Of a DNA stretch of 10,364 bases, positions 1-6,142 are shown piece after piece. The notes under the pieces were generated by a model, which saw nothing but the letters and a program-made list of their open reading frames with translations, made no database searches and had not been told where the DNA came from. The translations under genes and the position numbers were made by a program. The DNA is from an uncultured Lentisphaeria bacterium. GTDB taxonomy: Bacteria; Verrucomicrobiota; Lentisphaeria; JABSQK01; CAJWLW01. Within the stretch, counting starts at the first letter, position 1; each line of letters begins with the position of its first letter. The stretch covers positions 1 to 10,364 of the forward strand of contig CAJWLW010000161.1 of assembly GCA_913042885.1 (NCBI GenBank). Reading direction: 5' to 3'.

Positions 1-60
1 TATCTGGTCACCCCGGACGGGGTCGAAAAGTTGACGACGTATCCACGGGCATTGAGCTAG
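1..60 (+). CDS. C-terminal end of a gene entering from the left, possibly an M24-family metallopeptidase (partial)
   Basis: Reading from base 1, the frame gives 19 residues, YLVTPDGVEKLTTYPRALS, and then a TAG stop at 58-60. The pattern of a short beta hairpin (VTPDGVEKLT) followed by TYPR and a short tail resembles the last residues of M24-fold enzymes such as creatinase, Xaa-Pro aminopeptidase or related hydrolases, which often end in 'xVTxDGxExLTxxPR'. That is a resemblance to a short and weakly informative tail, so the family is only a suggestion. All active-site residues would lie outside the window. No terminator hairpin with a T tract follows the stop. Confidence 0.5.
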   Translation, partial: YLVTPDGVEKLTTYPRALS

Positions 61-384
61 GCAGGCAGGGCGGCAGGACGGCTAAACTGGCTCGGAACCA
101 GGAAACGCGAAGCATAAACTCATCCCGTGAGAAATCACAACGGCACCCGTCCGTCAAATTGATAATCCGAGGCACTGTACACCACAGTTCAAAGATCGGT
201 CTGACTTGACATTTTTGCTTGCCCTCATAGTTTGTAGTGTCCGGCGTTAATTATCAAAACAAATGTAATTGCGTAGGGTAACAACTGCATTCATCACTGC
301 GATATCCCTAAGCGCGGAAGCCTATCCGGCGACTGATGCGAGTCGGACATCGTACAAATCGAAACTGCATGGGGGGAGGAAGCT
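61..384. other. Non-coding stretch upstream of the small membrane protein gene
   Basis: These 324 bases hold no convincing coding frame and are visibly more AT-rich than the genes around them, especially 180-300. No tRNA-like cloverleaf or clear terminator is visible. A perfect TTGACA hexamer at 206-211 is the best promoter element. At the right end, GGAGGA at 375-380 is a strong ribosome site for the gene at 385. The length leaves room for a long untranslated leader or an unrecognised small RNA, but nothing in the sequence proves one. Confidence 0.5.
206..233 (+). promoter_or_regulatory. Candidate sigma70-type promoter for the small membrane protein gene
   Basis: A perfect -35 hexamer, TTGACA (206-211), is followed after 16 bases by TAGTTT (228-233), a poor -10 (3 of 6 matches). 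It would give a leader of about 145 bases before the ATG at 385. The -35 is good and the -10 is weak, so this is tentative. Confidence 0.25.
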
Positions 385-720
385 ATGGGGACGTTAGCGA
401 CAATTTGTGCAATTCTTGGTCTGATCGTCGGTGTAGTTAGCTGGATCATGGTTGTGGTAGCAGCGTTTCGTTGTCAAGAGAACAACGTTCTCTGGGGCGT
501 TGTTTGTTTAATCACCGGCGTCGGCTCGGTGGTCTTCTGGATCGTGCACTGGCAAGACGGCAAGAAATCGTTTTTTGCCTTCCTCTTGTGCATTGTGCTC
601 TATGTCTTGGCCGGGGTATTCGGCGCTATGGCTGTGGGCAGCGCGGTAGCCGATGCGGCAAGCGAACTAGAAATAGAGTTTGTCGATGGTGCGGGCGAAC
701 CAGTCGGCGACCAGCAGTAG
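385..720 (+). CDS. Small three-helix integral membrane protein of unknown function
   Basis: This 111-residue protein consists almost entirely of hydrophobic helices at about residues 5-28, 36-55 and 63-88. Between the first and second is a short polar loop with C30 and N33-N34, and a charged loop DGKK (58-61) precedes the third. The tail from about residue 90 is acidic (ELEIEFVDGAGEPVGDQQ). The start is well supported by GGAGGA four bases upstream of the ATG. I do not recognise the family; the layout fits the many small uncharacterised inner-membrane proteins of bacteria. The next gene (949-1875) is convergent, so this looks monocistronic, and the 228 bases between them contain no clear intrinsic terminator. 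The good ribosome site and consistent hydrophobic pattern make a real gene likely. Confidence 0.75.
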   Translation: MGTLATICAILGLIVGVVSWIMVVVAAFRCQENNVLWGVVCLITGVGSVVFWIVHWQDGKKSFFAFLLCIVLYVLAGVFGAMAVGSAVADAASELEIEFVDGAGEPVGDQQ

Positions 721-948
721 CTCAAGAACCCAACGCCGAGGTCACCGACGCGGAGATGCGTTATCGCTGTTCCGCGTTCGGTGCACCGGCTTTCTCAAAA
801 AAAAGACAGATAATTTAATCAGTACATATTACATCGGTGTACGGATACATCTGTGCCACCGCGCCCAAGCAGGAAATCACACCGGCCATCCCAAACCGCA
901 CGATCCTGGACGACAGTATGGATCTGGTGCACTCCGCATCCATGGCGA

Positions 949-1875
949 TCAGTGCCGCAGCCGGACAATCAATTCCGCCAGGATGCCGAAGAACAGCGTC
1001 TGCAATCCGAACAAGGTGCAACCGAGCGTCGCGTTTACGTGCAGGACGGGCTTTGACGTGTGCCCCATGAAAAACATGATCAATTCGACGGCAAAGGTGA
1101 CGCCGCCGACTGCAAGAAAGGCCAGGCCGATCGGCGCAAACACCTTCATCGGCTTGATGCTGACCAGCACCATCAAAATCTGCGGCAGCACCTTGAACGG
1201 ATACTTGACGGAAATGAACGATTGCCCTCCGGCACGCTCGCGGAAGGTCACCGGGACATGTGCAAAACGCATGTGCTTGTGATAGGCATCGAGCAGGATC
1301 TGCTGCGTATAGTTGTAGTCACCCGGCAGATAAAAGATCTTCAGATAACTGCGATTGACCGCCAGGATTCCCGGCTGGCTGTCGCGCAGCGGCCAGCCGG
1401 TGAGCCAGCGCATGAGCCGCATAAAAATGTGATTGCCGCAACGCCGCAGCATTGGCATCTGGTACTCGATGCCGTCCGTCCGGTCACCGTAAACGACGTC
1501 TGCGGTGTCATCGAGAATCGGGCGGATCAGGGCGGCGATGTCGCCCGGATCATGTTGCTGGTCGGCGTCGAACTTGACGGCGATATCCGCCTCGTCGTCG
1601 CGCGCCGCCGTCATCCCCGTGCGCACCGCGGCACCCAGGCCGAGATTCCGTGCGTGCCGCAGGACACGGTCGGCGCCGGCGGTCGTTGCCAGCGGCGCCG
1701 TGTCATCTGTCGACCCGTCATCCACTACGTAGACCAGCAACTCGATCCCGGCCGCCGCCAGCCGCTCGCCGGCTTTACGGAGTCCGCAAACAGTTTCAGC
1801 AATGCCGCTCGCCTCGTTGTACGCCGGGACGACAACGACAAGTTTTCCGGGAATTTCGGACGGGGACTGTGCCAT
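949..1875 (-). CDS. GT2-family glycosyltransferase, polyprenyl-phosphate sugar transferase type, with two C-terminal membrane helices
   Basis: The 308-residue protein opens with a GT-A glycosyltransferase domain: PAYNE at 17-21, VDDGSTDDT at 51-59, RNLGLGAAVRTGM around 76-88 (nucleotide-sugar fold), and the metal-binding FDADQQHDP at 102-110. RERAGGQSF (212-220) is the conserved segment seen before the membrane part in dolichol-phosphate-mannose-synthase-like enzymes. Two hydrophobic segments follow at about 244-268 and 283-304, as in GtrB-like transferases. Such enzymes move a sugar from a nucleotide donor to a polyprenyl phosphate on the cytoplasmic membrane face, for later use in envelope glycans; donor and acceptor cannot be read from sequence. 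I chose the ATG at 1875. A TTG at 1911 in frame would add 12 residues of no family character. No strong ribosome site is visible. The gene stands alone between the P450 gene and a convergent neighbour. Confidence 0.9.
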   Translation of the reverse strand: MAQSPSEIPGKLVVVVPAYNEASGIAETVCGLRKAGERLAAAGIELLVYVVDDGSTDDTAPLATTAGADRVLRHARNLGLGAAVRTGMTAARDDEADIAVKFDADQQHDPGDIAALIRPILDDTADVVYGDRTDGIEYQMPMLRRCGNHIFMRLMRWLTGWPLRDSQPGILAVNRSYLKIFYLPGDYNYTQQILLDAYHKHMRFAHVPVTFRERAGGQSFISVKYPFKVLPQILMVLVSIKPMKVFAPIGLAFLAVGGVTFAVELIMFFMGHTSKPVLHVNATLGCTLFGLQTLFFGILAELIVRLRH

Positions 1876-1990
1876 AACCGATAAGCTATCTGCCCAACAA
1901 CGATTGACCAATGTGACGGGCAGGGTTCCGGCACGATGGTGTCACTCGCCGGATTATTATTCCCAATTCTTTTATGGTTATCTGCATCAA

Positions 1991-3229
1991 CTACGCGTTC
2001 ACGTGCACACGCAGTTTCTCCAGCGAGCGCAGGCCCAATGCCCGCTTGAACGGCAGGTCGTTGTCAGCCAACAGCAGGTTCGGCAGGCGACGGGCGACGG
2101 CACGGAAGGCAACGCTGCCCTCGATGCGCGCGAGGTGTGCACCGAGACAAAAGTGCATGCCGAAACCGAAAGCGACATGATTGTTCGGCTGGCGGGTGAT
2201 GTCGACCGTATCCGGATTATCGAACACTTCAGGGTCTCGGTTGGCGGCGCCAATCAAATGGGTAATCATCTGACCTTCGCGGATCTGCTTGCCACGCAGC
2301 TCGAAGTCCTGCAACGCCACGCGGGCGCCGCGCGTCACGGGCGGGTCGTGCCGCAGGAACTCCTCGACGGCGCTGTCGACCAGGCCATCGGGATCGGTCT
2401 TGAATTTCTCGAACTGTTCCGGGTTCTGCAGAAACGCCAGCATGCCGCTGCCCAGTAAACTGCTGGTTGTCTCGTGCCCGGCGATAAAGATGAAGACACA
2501 CAACGCGAACAACTCCTCGCGGCTGAGCCGGTCACCATCGGCTTCGGCTTCCGTCATGGCGGTGATCAGGTCGGCTTGCGGGTTGGCGCGACGTTCGGCG
2601 ATGAGCTCGTCAAACAAGGCGATGAGCTGGCCAAGACAGGCCTGCGCCTCGTCGATGTGGTCGTTGATCGCAGGGCCGCCGCCGGAACTGAACGGCAGCA
2701 TGCCCTTCACGCACTCGCAATAGAGTTCGCGCCGATCGTCGGGAACGCCGAGCATCTCGCAGATGACCGCCGCCGGCAGCGGCAGGGTGAACGAATGGAT
2801 CAGGTCGGTTTCATCGGCAGCACAGATGTCATCGAGCAGCCCTTCAACGATCGCTTCGATACTCGGCTTGAGGTCCTGCAGCATGCGCGGCGTGAACACC
2901 AGACTCACAAGCTTGCGCATGCGCGTGTGATCCGGTGGATCGACATTGAGCAGCCAGCGGCAGATATGGTCGATCATCGGGGCGGCGCTGGCACGGTTCT
3001 CCGGCAGCAACGGATCGGTGTACATCGGGCGGCGACTGTTGGACAGGCGTTTCTCTTTGTCGCGCAAGGCCGCGCGTACGTCATCGTAGCGGGTCACCAG
3101 CCACATGTGCATCGGTTCGCACCAATGCACCGGGTCCTGTTCGCGCAGGCGCGCGAAGAAGGGATACGGGTCATTCAACCGCTGGTAACAGAAGTCTTCG
3201 TAATCAGGATCGTGGATGATAGCGCACAT
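1991..3229 (-). CDS. Cytochrome P450 (soluble bacterial class I type)
   Basis: This is a complete P450 monooxygenase of 412 residues, the normal length for soluble bacterial CYPs. The I-helix oxygen-activation motif AGHETT is at 250-255, the K-helix ExxR at E290-R293, and the haem-binding loop FGFGMHFCLGAHLAR at 354-368 with the cysteine ligand C361. LNVDPPDHTRMRKL near 94-107 is the typical C-helix region. There is no membrane anchor and no fused reductase, so it should need an external ferredoxin and reductase; none is in the window. I chose the ATG at 3229 because AGAAGGA lies about ten bases upstream and the protein then begins like its relatives (short tail, then DPxYEDFCYQRLNDPYPFFARLRE). 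The open frame continues 54 codons further to 3391 but would encode an atypical basic extension crossing the likely promoter. It is divergent from the SDR gene at 3553. The substrate is unknown; small lipophilic compounds are usual. Confidence 0.95.
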   Translation of the reverse strand: MCAIIHDPDYEDFCYQRLNDPYPFFARLREQDPVHWCEPMHMWLVTRYDDVRAALRDKEKRLSNSRRPMYTDPLLPENRASAAPMIDHICRWLLNVDPPDHTRMRKLVSLVFTPRMLQDLKPSIEAIVEGLLDDICAADETDLIHSFTLPLPAAVICEMLGVPDDRRELYCECVKGMLPFSSGGGPAINDHIDEAQACLGQLIALFDELIAERRANPQADLITAMTEAEADGDRLSREELFALCVFIFIAGHETTSSLLGSGMLAFLQNPEQFEKFKTDPDGLVDSAVEEFLRHDPPVTRGARVALQDFELRGKQIREGQMITHLIGAANRDPEVFDNPDTVDITRQPNNHVAFGFGMHFCLGAHLARIEGSVAFRAVARRLPNLLLADNDLPFKRALGLRSLEKLRVHVNA

Positions 3230-3254
3230 GAGGTGGAGTCCTTCTAAGCCCAAG

Positions 3255-3282
3255 ACTATACCGGGCATCAGTAGAGCTGCAA
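3255..3282 (-). promoter_or_regulatory. Candidate promoter of the P450 gene
   Basis: On the minus strand TTGCAG (3282-3277) is followed after 16 bases by TATAGT (3260-3255, 5 of 6 matches to the -10 consensus). Transcription would start near 3248, leaving a leader of roughly 20 bases that contains the AAGGA ribosome site. This placement also argues for the P450 start at 3229 rather than the longer frame. Confidence 0.4.
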
Positions 3283-3496
3283 CCATGGCCGAGCGAATGC
3301 GGTGATTAGGCAATTCCAGCCGGCCATTGCCGCGGCGCTCGTCCTTTACGGCGTTTACGCATGACCGGCGGCCGTATCGGAAGCGTTTCACTCAGACGTC
3401 GTAAACCACCAGCGCAGAGGTTCGCGGCACGATCGGTACCGATTGGACAGGCGCGGAGATCTGTCTCTACTTTGGGAGTAAGATTGAGGGCATATA

Positions 3497-3525
3497 TTGA
3501 CGTTGCGGCACCAACGTCTGATATT
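3497..3525 (+). promoter_or_regulatory. Candidate promoter of the SDR gene
   Basis: TTGACG (3497-3502, 5 of 6) and GATATT (3520-3525, 4 of 6) are separated by an ideal 17 bases. Transcription would start near 3532, giving a leader of about 20 bases with the AAAGGGAG ribosome site just before the ATG at 3553. An overlapping TATATT (3493-3498) could serve as the -10 of an alternative upstream promoter, but it lacks a good -35. Confidence 0.45.
3499..3518. repeat. Perfect inverted repeat inside the SDR promoter, operator-like
   Basis: GACGTTG (3499-3505) and CAACGTC (3512-3518) are exact reverse complements separated by the six bases CGGCAC. The repeat covers most of the candidate -35 hexamer and nearly all of the spacer, the place where dimeric regulators such as TetR-family repressors commonly bind. 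It has no T tract, so it is not a terminator. The regulator is not encoded in the window. The arms are short enough that chance occurrence cannot be excluded; the position is what makes it persuasive. Confidence 0.4.
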
Positions 3526-3552
3526 CGGATTGAATCCAACAAAGGGAGTGAA

Positions 3553-4275
3553 ATGAGCCAGCAACCGACACAATCCTCTTTACACGGCAAACGCGCCCTG
3601 GTCACCGGCGCCTCCGGCGGTATCGGCTGCGAGATCGCCCGGGCCCTCGATCGCTGCGGCGTCAGTGTCTGCCTGACTGGTCGCAAAATCGACGTCCTCG
3701 ATCGGCTCGCCGCCGAGCTCGACAATCCGGCAATGACCGCGTCCGTCGATCTGCAGGACGAAAACGCGCTTCTCGCTCTGGCAGCCCGGGTGCGGAACGA
3801 GCTGGGAGAGATCGATATCCTGGTCAACTGCGCCGGGATGCTGCCGGTAAAACCATTAATCGAAACGACAACTGCGGAATTCGATGCCTGCCTGTCGGTC
3901 AATCTGCGGGCCCCCTTCATCCTCTGCCGGGAGTTTGCCTCCGGCATGCAGCAGCGGCGCTGGGGGCGTATCGTCAATATCGCTTCGTCCTCGGCGTATA
4001 GCGGCTTCGCGAATTCATCGGTTTACTGTGCCAGCAAGCACGGTCTTCTCGGGCTCAGTCGGTCGCTGTTCAACGAAATGAAAAACGACAACGTCCGGAC
4101 TTTCTGTATTTCCCCGGGCTCCGTGCTCACCGAGATGGGCCGGCAGATCAAACATCAGGACCCCGACACCTTCATCGACCCGCAGGAGATGGGCAAGTTC
4201 GTCGTCGATACGATCGCCTACGACGGACACATGATCGCCGAGGAAGTGAGGCTCAACCGGATGTTCGTTCAGTAG
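3553..4275 (+). CDS. Short-chain dehydrogenase/reductase (classical SDR)
   Basis: The 240-residue protein has all marks of a classical SDR: cofactor loop TGASGGIG at 18-25, VNCAG at 91-95 (the NNAG position), structural N117, catalytic S145 in NIASSS, and YCASK with Y158 and K162, followed by SPGSVLTEM (187-195). TGR at 42-44 after the second strand, with arginine and no acidic residue there, suggests NADP(H) rather than NAD(H). It should interconvert a carbonyl and an alcohol in the cytosol; the substrate cannot be named. The ATG at 3553 was chosen because GGGAG precedes it by six bases and the Rossmann fold begins at once. The frame is open back to 3361, but that stretch would add 64 atypical residues and run through the promoter. 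It is divergent from the P450 gene, so its substrate could be the P450 product, an inference from position only. The Gfo/Idh gene follows on the same strand 183 bases later. Confidence 0.93.
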   Translation: MSQQPTQSSLHGKRALVTGASGGIGCEIARALDRCGVSVCLTGRKIDVLDRLAAELDNPAMTASVDLQDENALLALAARVRNELGEIDILVNCAGMLPVKPLIETTTAEFDACLSVNLRAPFILCREFASGMQQRRWGRIVNIASSSAYSGFANSSVYCASKHGLLGLSRSLFNEMKNDNVRTFCISPGSVLTEMGRQIKHQDPDTFIDPQEMGKFVVDTIAYDGHMIAEEVRLNRMFVQ

Positions 4276-4458
4276 GCGGCCACACTGATTCAGCAGGCAA
4301 GACGGCGCCAATTTTTTGTCACAATCCCACTGGCAATCTGGCTGGATAATGAGCAGAGATGCCCAGTGAGATTGAAACAAATTACGCGAGCACCTCGTAT
4401 TTGCCGGGTTTCATGGCATCATAATCGATCCGACAACTGGACTGAAAAGGAAACAACT

Positions 4459-5715
4459 ATGAGCAAGCGCAAACGATACGTCCTCGCCGGCACCGGGGGC
4501 CGCGGCACCAGCATGTTTGGTGAAACTCTGATCGGTGATTTCAATGACCGTGCCGAACTGGTCGGCCTGTTCGATTCAAACCCGGCACGCATCGCAGGTT
4601 CGCAGGTGGCTATGGGCACCGATCTGCCGGCGTTCACGGACTACGACGAGTTGCTGCAGCAGCTCGATCCCGATTGCGTCATTGTCTGCACGCGTGACAA
4701 CACCCACGCCGATTATATTATTCGGGCGCTGAACGCCGGCAAGCGGGTTTATTCCGAAAAACCGCTGTGCACGACAGCCGAACAATGCCGCGCTATCGCG
4801 GCGGCGGCGGCCCGTTCAACGGGCGACTGCTTCGTCACCCACAACATGCGGTATATGCCGGCCTGCAGTCTCATCAAGACCCAGCTCGACACCGGCACCA
4901 TCGGTGAGCTCATCTCCATGGAGTTCCGCGAAACCCTCGACCGCACCCACGGCGCCGACTACTTTCGCCGCTGGCACCGCAAAAAAGAGAACAGCGGCGG
5001 CTTGCTGATCCACAAGGCATCCCATCATTTCGACATACTCAATTGGTGGGCCGGCGGCAAGCCACAACTCGTCAATGCCCGCGGCGGCACATATTTCTAT
5101 GGAAGCAACGGCCCGTTCCGATCGACGAACTGCCGTAATTGCGAGCACACACAGGCCTGTGATTTCCACATCGACCTCACCACTGACAAGCGGGCCGACC
5201 TGCTATATCTCGGTGCCGAGGGCGAAGACGGCTACTACCGCGACGGCTGCCTGTACGCCGAAGACATTGATACCGAGGATCAGGCCGCGGTTTTCTACAA
5301 CTACGACAACGGCGTGCAGGTGGTGTATTCTCTGATCGCCTACGCCTCCTATGAAGGCCTGCTCGCCGTCTTCGAAGGCACCAGGGGACGGCTCGAGTTG
5401 GAAATTGTCTACCCGACCGCCGCAATGGGCGATAACCGTGTCACGCCAGGTCTCGATAAGCTGGAAGGCGAGCGGCTGACCAGGTATTCGCGTGACGGGG
5501 TCGAACAGATCGACATCCCGAAAGTCGAGGGCGGACACGGCGGCTGCGATCCGTCGCTGCTGCAGGAGTTCATCGGTCAGCCCTGGGATTCACCCAGGTC
5601 GAATCGTATGGCGACACTCGACGAGGCGATCCAGGCTGTCATTATTGGTGCAGCGGCCAACGCCAGCATTGCCGAGAACGGCGCACCGATCAACGCGCAG
5701 GATCTGCTGGCGTGA
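4459..5715 (+). CDS. Gfo/Idh/MocA-family NAD(P)-dependent oxidoreductase with a cysteine-rich insertion
   Basis: The 418-residue protein starts with a Rossmann domain (GTGGRGTSMF at 11-20), carries the family signature EKP at 100-102 with the catalytic lysine K101, and has GGLLIHKASHHFDILNWW at 180-197, where H185, H189 and D192 lie in the usual substrate site. Most relatives oxidise or reduce sugars, inositols or related polyols; the substrate here is unknown. At 419 residues or so it is longer than typical members of about 340-380. The extra length includes a patch around 218-270 with C225, C228, C234 and C264 (CRNCEHTQAC plus a later DGC), which looks metal-binding. The ATG at 4459 has AAAAGGAAA eight bases upstream. 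A GTG at 4366 in frame would add 31 unlikely residues. It lies 183 bases after the SDR gene on the same strand and ends 43 bases from a convergent gene. Confidence 0.92.
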   Translation: MSKRKRYVLAGTGGRGTSMFGETLIGDFNDRAELVGLFDSNPARIAGSQVAMGTDLPAFTDYDELLQQLDPDCVIVCTRDNTHADYIIRALNAGKRVYSEKPLCTTAEQCRAIAAAAARSTGDCFVTHNMRYMPACSLIKTQLDTGTIGELISMEFRETLDRTHGADYFRRWHRKKENSGGLLIHKASHHFDILNWWAGGKPQLVNARGGTYFYGSNGPFRSTNCRNCEHTQACDFHIDLTTDKRADLLYLGAEGEDGYYRDGCLYAEDIDTEDQAAVFYNYDNGVQVVYSLIAYASYEGLLAVFEGTRGRLELEIVYPTAAMGDNRVTPGLDKLEGERLTRYSRDGVEQIDIPKVEGGHGGCDPSLLQEFIGQPWDSPRSNRMATLDEAIQAVIIGAAANASIAENGAPINAQDLLA

Positions 5716-5758
5716 ATCAGTAATTCGACATGGAGATGCTCGCAACAGACCCGGCCGA

Positions 5759-6142
5759 TCAATCGCCGATCGCTTCGGCGGCGCGCGCCAGCAGCAGCTC
5801 GAGCAGACGATCGTCGATGCCCAACGGAGCGCCGACAAATGTCTGGATCCCGGGATACGCCGCCGCCGCCGCCGCCACCAACTCCGGAATGTCGCTGGTC
5901 GAATGACGCCCCGGTGACAGGAAAAGCAGCGACACGACAACCCGCTCGGCACCTGCCGCAGCACAACGATCGAACGCCTGCCTGATCGTCGGTTCCGCCA
6001 GTTCCATGTGCGCCGGCTCGACCGTGACGTACCGCTCGCCGGCATACTCAGCCAGGCGCTGCGCAAGCGCCACCAGCATGTCATTGGCGGCGGCCCGTCG
6101 ACTGCCGTGATCGACAACTATCAACGCGGTAACCGGCGCCAT
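5759..6142 (-). CDS. cbiX: Small CbiX/SirB-type sirohydrochlorin chelatase family protein
   Basis: The 127-residue protein matches the single-domain CbiX/SirB class that inserts a metal (cobalt or ferrous iron) into sirohydrochlorin, for cobalamin or sirohaem synthesis. DHGSRR at 11-16 supplies H12 and LSPGRHSTSDIP at 75-86 supplies H80, the two histidines expected at the metal site. Length agrees with short CbiXS-type enzymes that act as dimers. The ATG at 6142 overlaps the stop of the preceding gene as TGATG, so the two are almost certainly translationally coupled. The frame extends upstream to 6280, but that would lie wholly within the neighbour's coding region and lacks family features. 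No other sirohaem or cobalamin gene is in the window, so the metal and the pathway are open. It could also have been recruited to serve the MEMO/AMMECR1 partner, which is inference. Confidence 0.88.
   Translation of the reverse strand: MAPVTALIVVDHGSRRAAANDMLVALAQRLAEYAGERYVTVEPAHMELAEPTIRQAFDRCAAAGAERVVVSLLFLSPGRHSTSDIPELVAAAAAAYPGIQTFVGAPLGIDDRLLELLLARAAEAIGD

Noticed and set aside
779..804. Palindrome CGGTGCACCG (779-788) followed by eight A residues (797-804), considered as a terminator for the convergent genes
   Set aside because: For the minus strand the T run comes before the palindrome rather than after it, and for the plus strand there is an A run instead of a T run. No hairpin directly precedes the T run on the minus strand. 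The remainder of 721-948 shows nothing else.
815..1021. Minus-strand frame of 68 codons after and across the end of the glycosyltransferase gene
   Set aside because: Considered as a frameshifted continuation of the transferase, but the transferase already ends naturally after its second membrane helix and the extra frame shows no matching features.
680..1282. Plus-strand open frame of 200 codons linking the membrane protein gene and the glycosyltransferase
   Set aside because: It overlaps both flanking genes, and its translation is low in hydrophobic structure and rich in Arg, Thr and Ser, as expected for non-coding frames.
1060..1884. Open frame of 274 codons on the plus strand opposite the glycosyltransferase gene
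   Set aside because: The translation is compositionally odd and has no motif. The minus strand encodes complete GT2 motifs.
2474..3247. Open frame of 257 codons on the plus strand opposite the P450 gene
   Set aside because: It lacks any domain character and its length is explained by codon bias of the P450 frame.
3361..3552. Upstream in-frame extension of the SDR gene (64 codons)
   Set aside because: The added residues are basic and low-complexity, run through the likely promoter, and the ATG at 3553 has its own ribosome site right before the Rossmann fold.
4276..4458. Possible terminator (GGCGCCAATTTTTTG, 4305-4319) and promoter (TTGTCA 4316-4321 with GATAAT 4345-4350) between the SDR and Gfo/Idh genes
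   Set aside because: GGCGCC alone is too short a stem for a terminator, and the 23-base spacing between the hexamers is too long. Whether the two genes share a transcript stays open.
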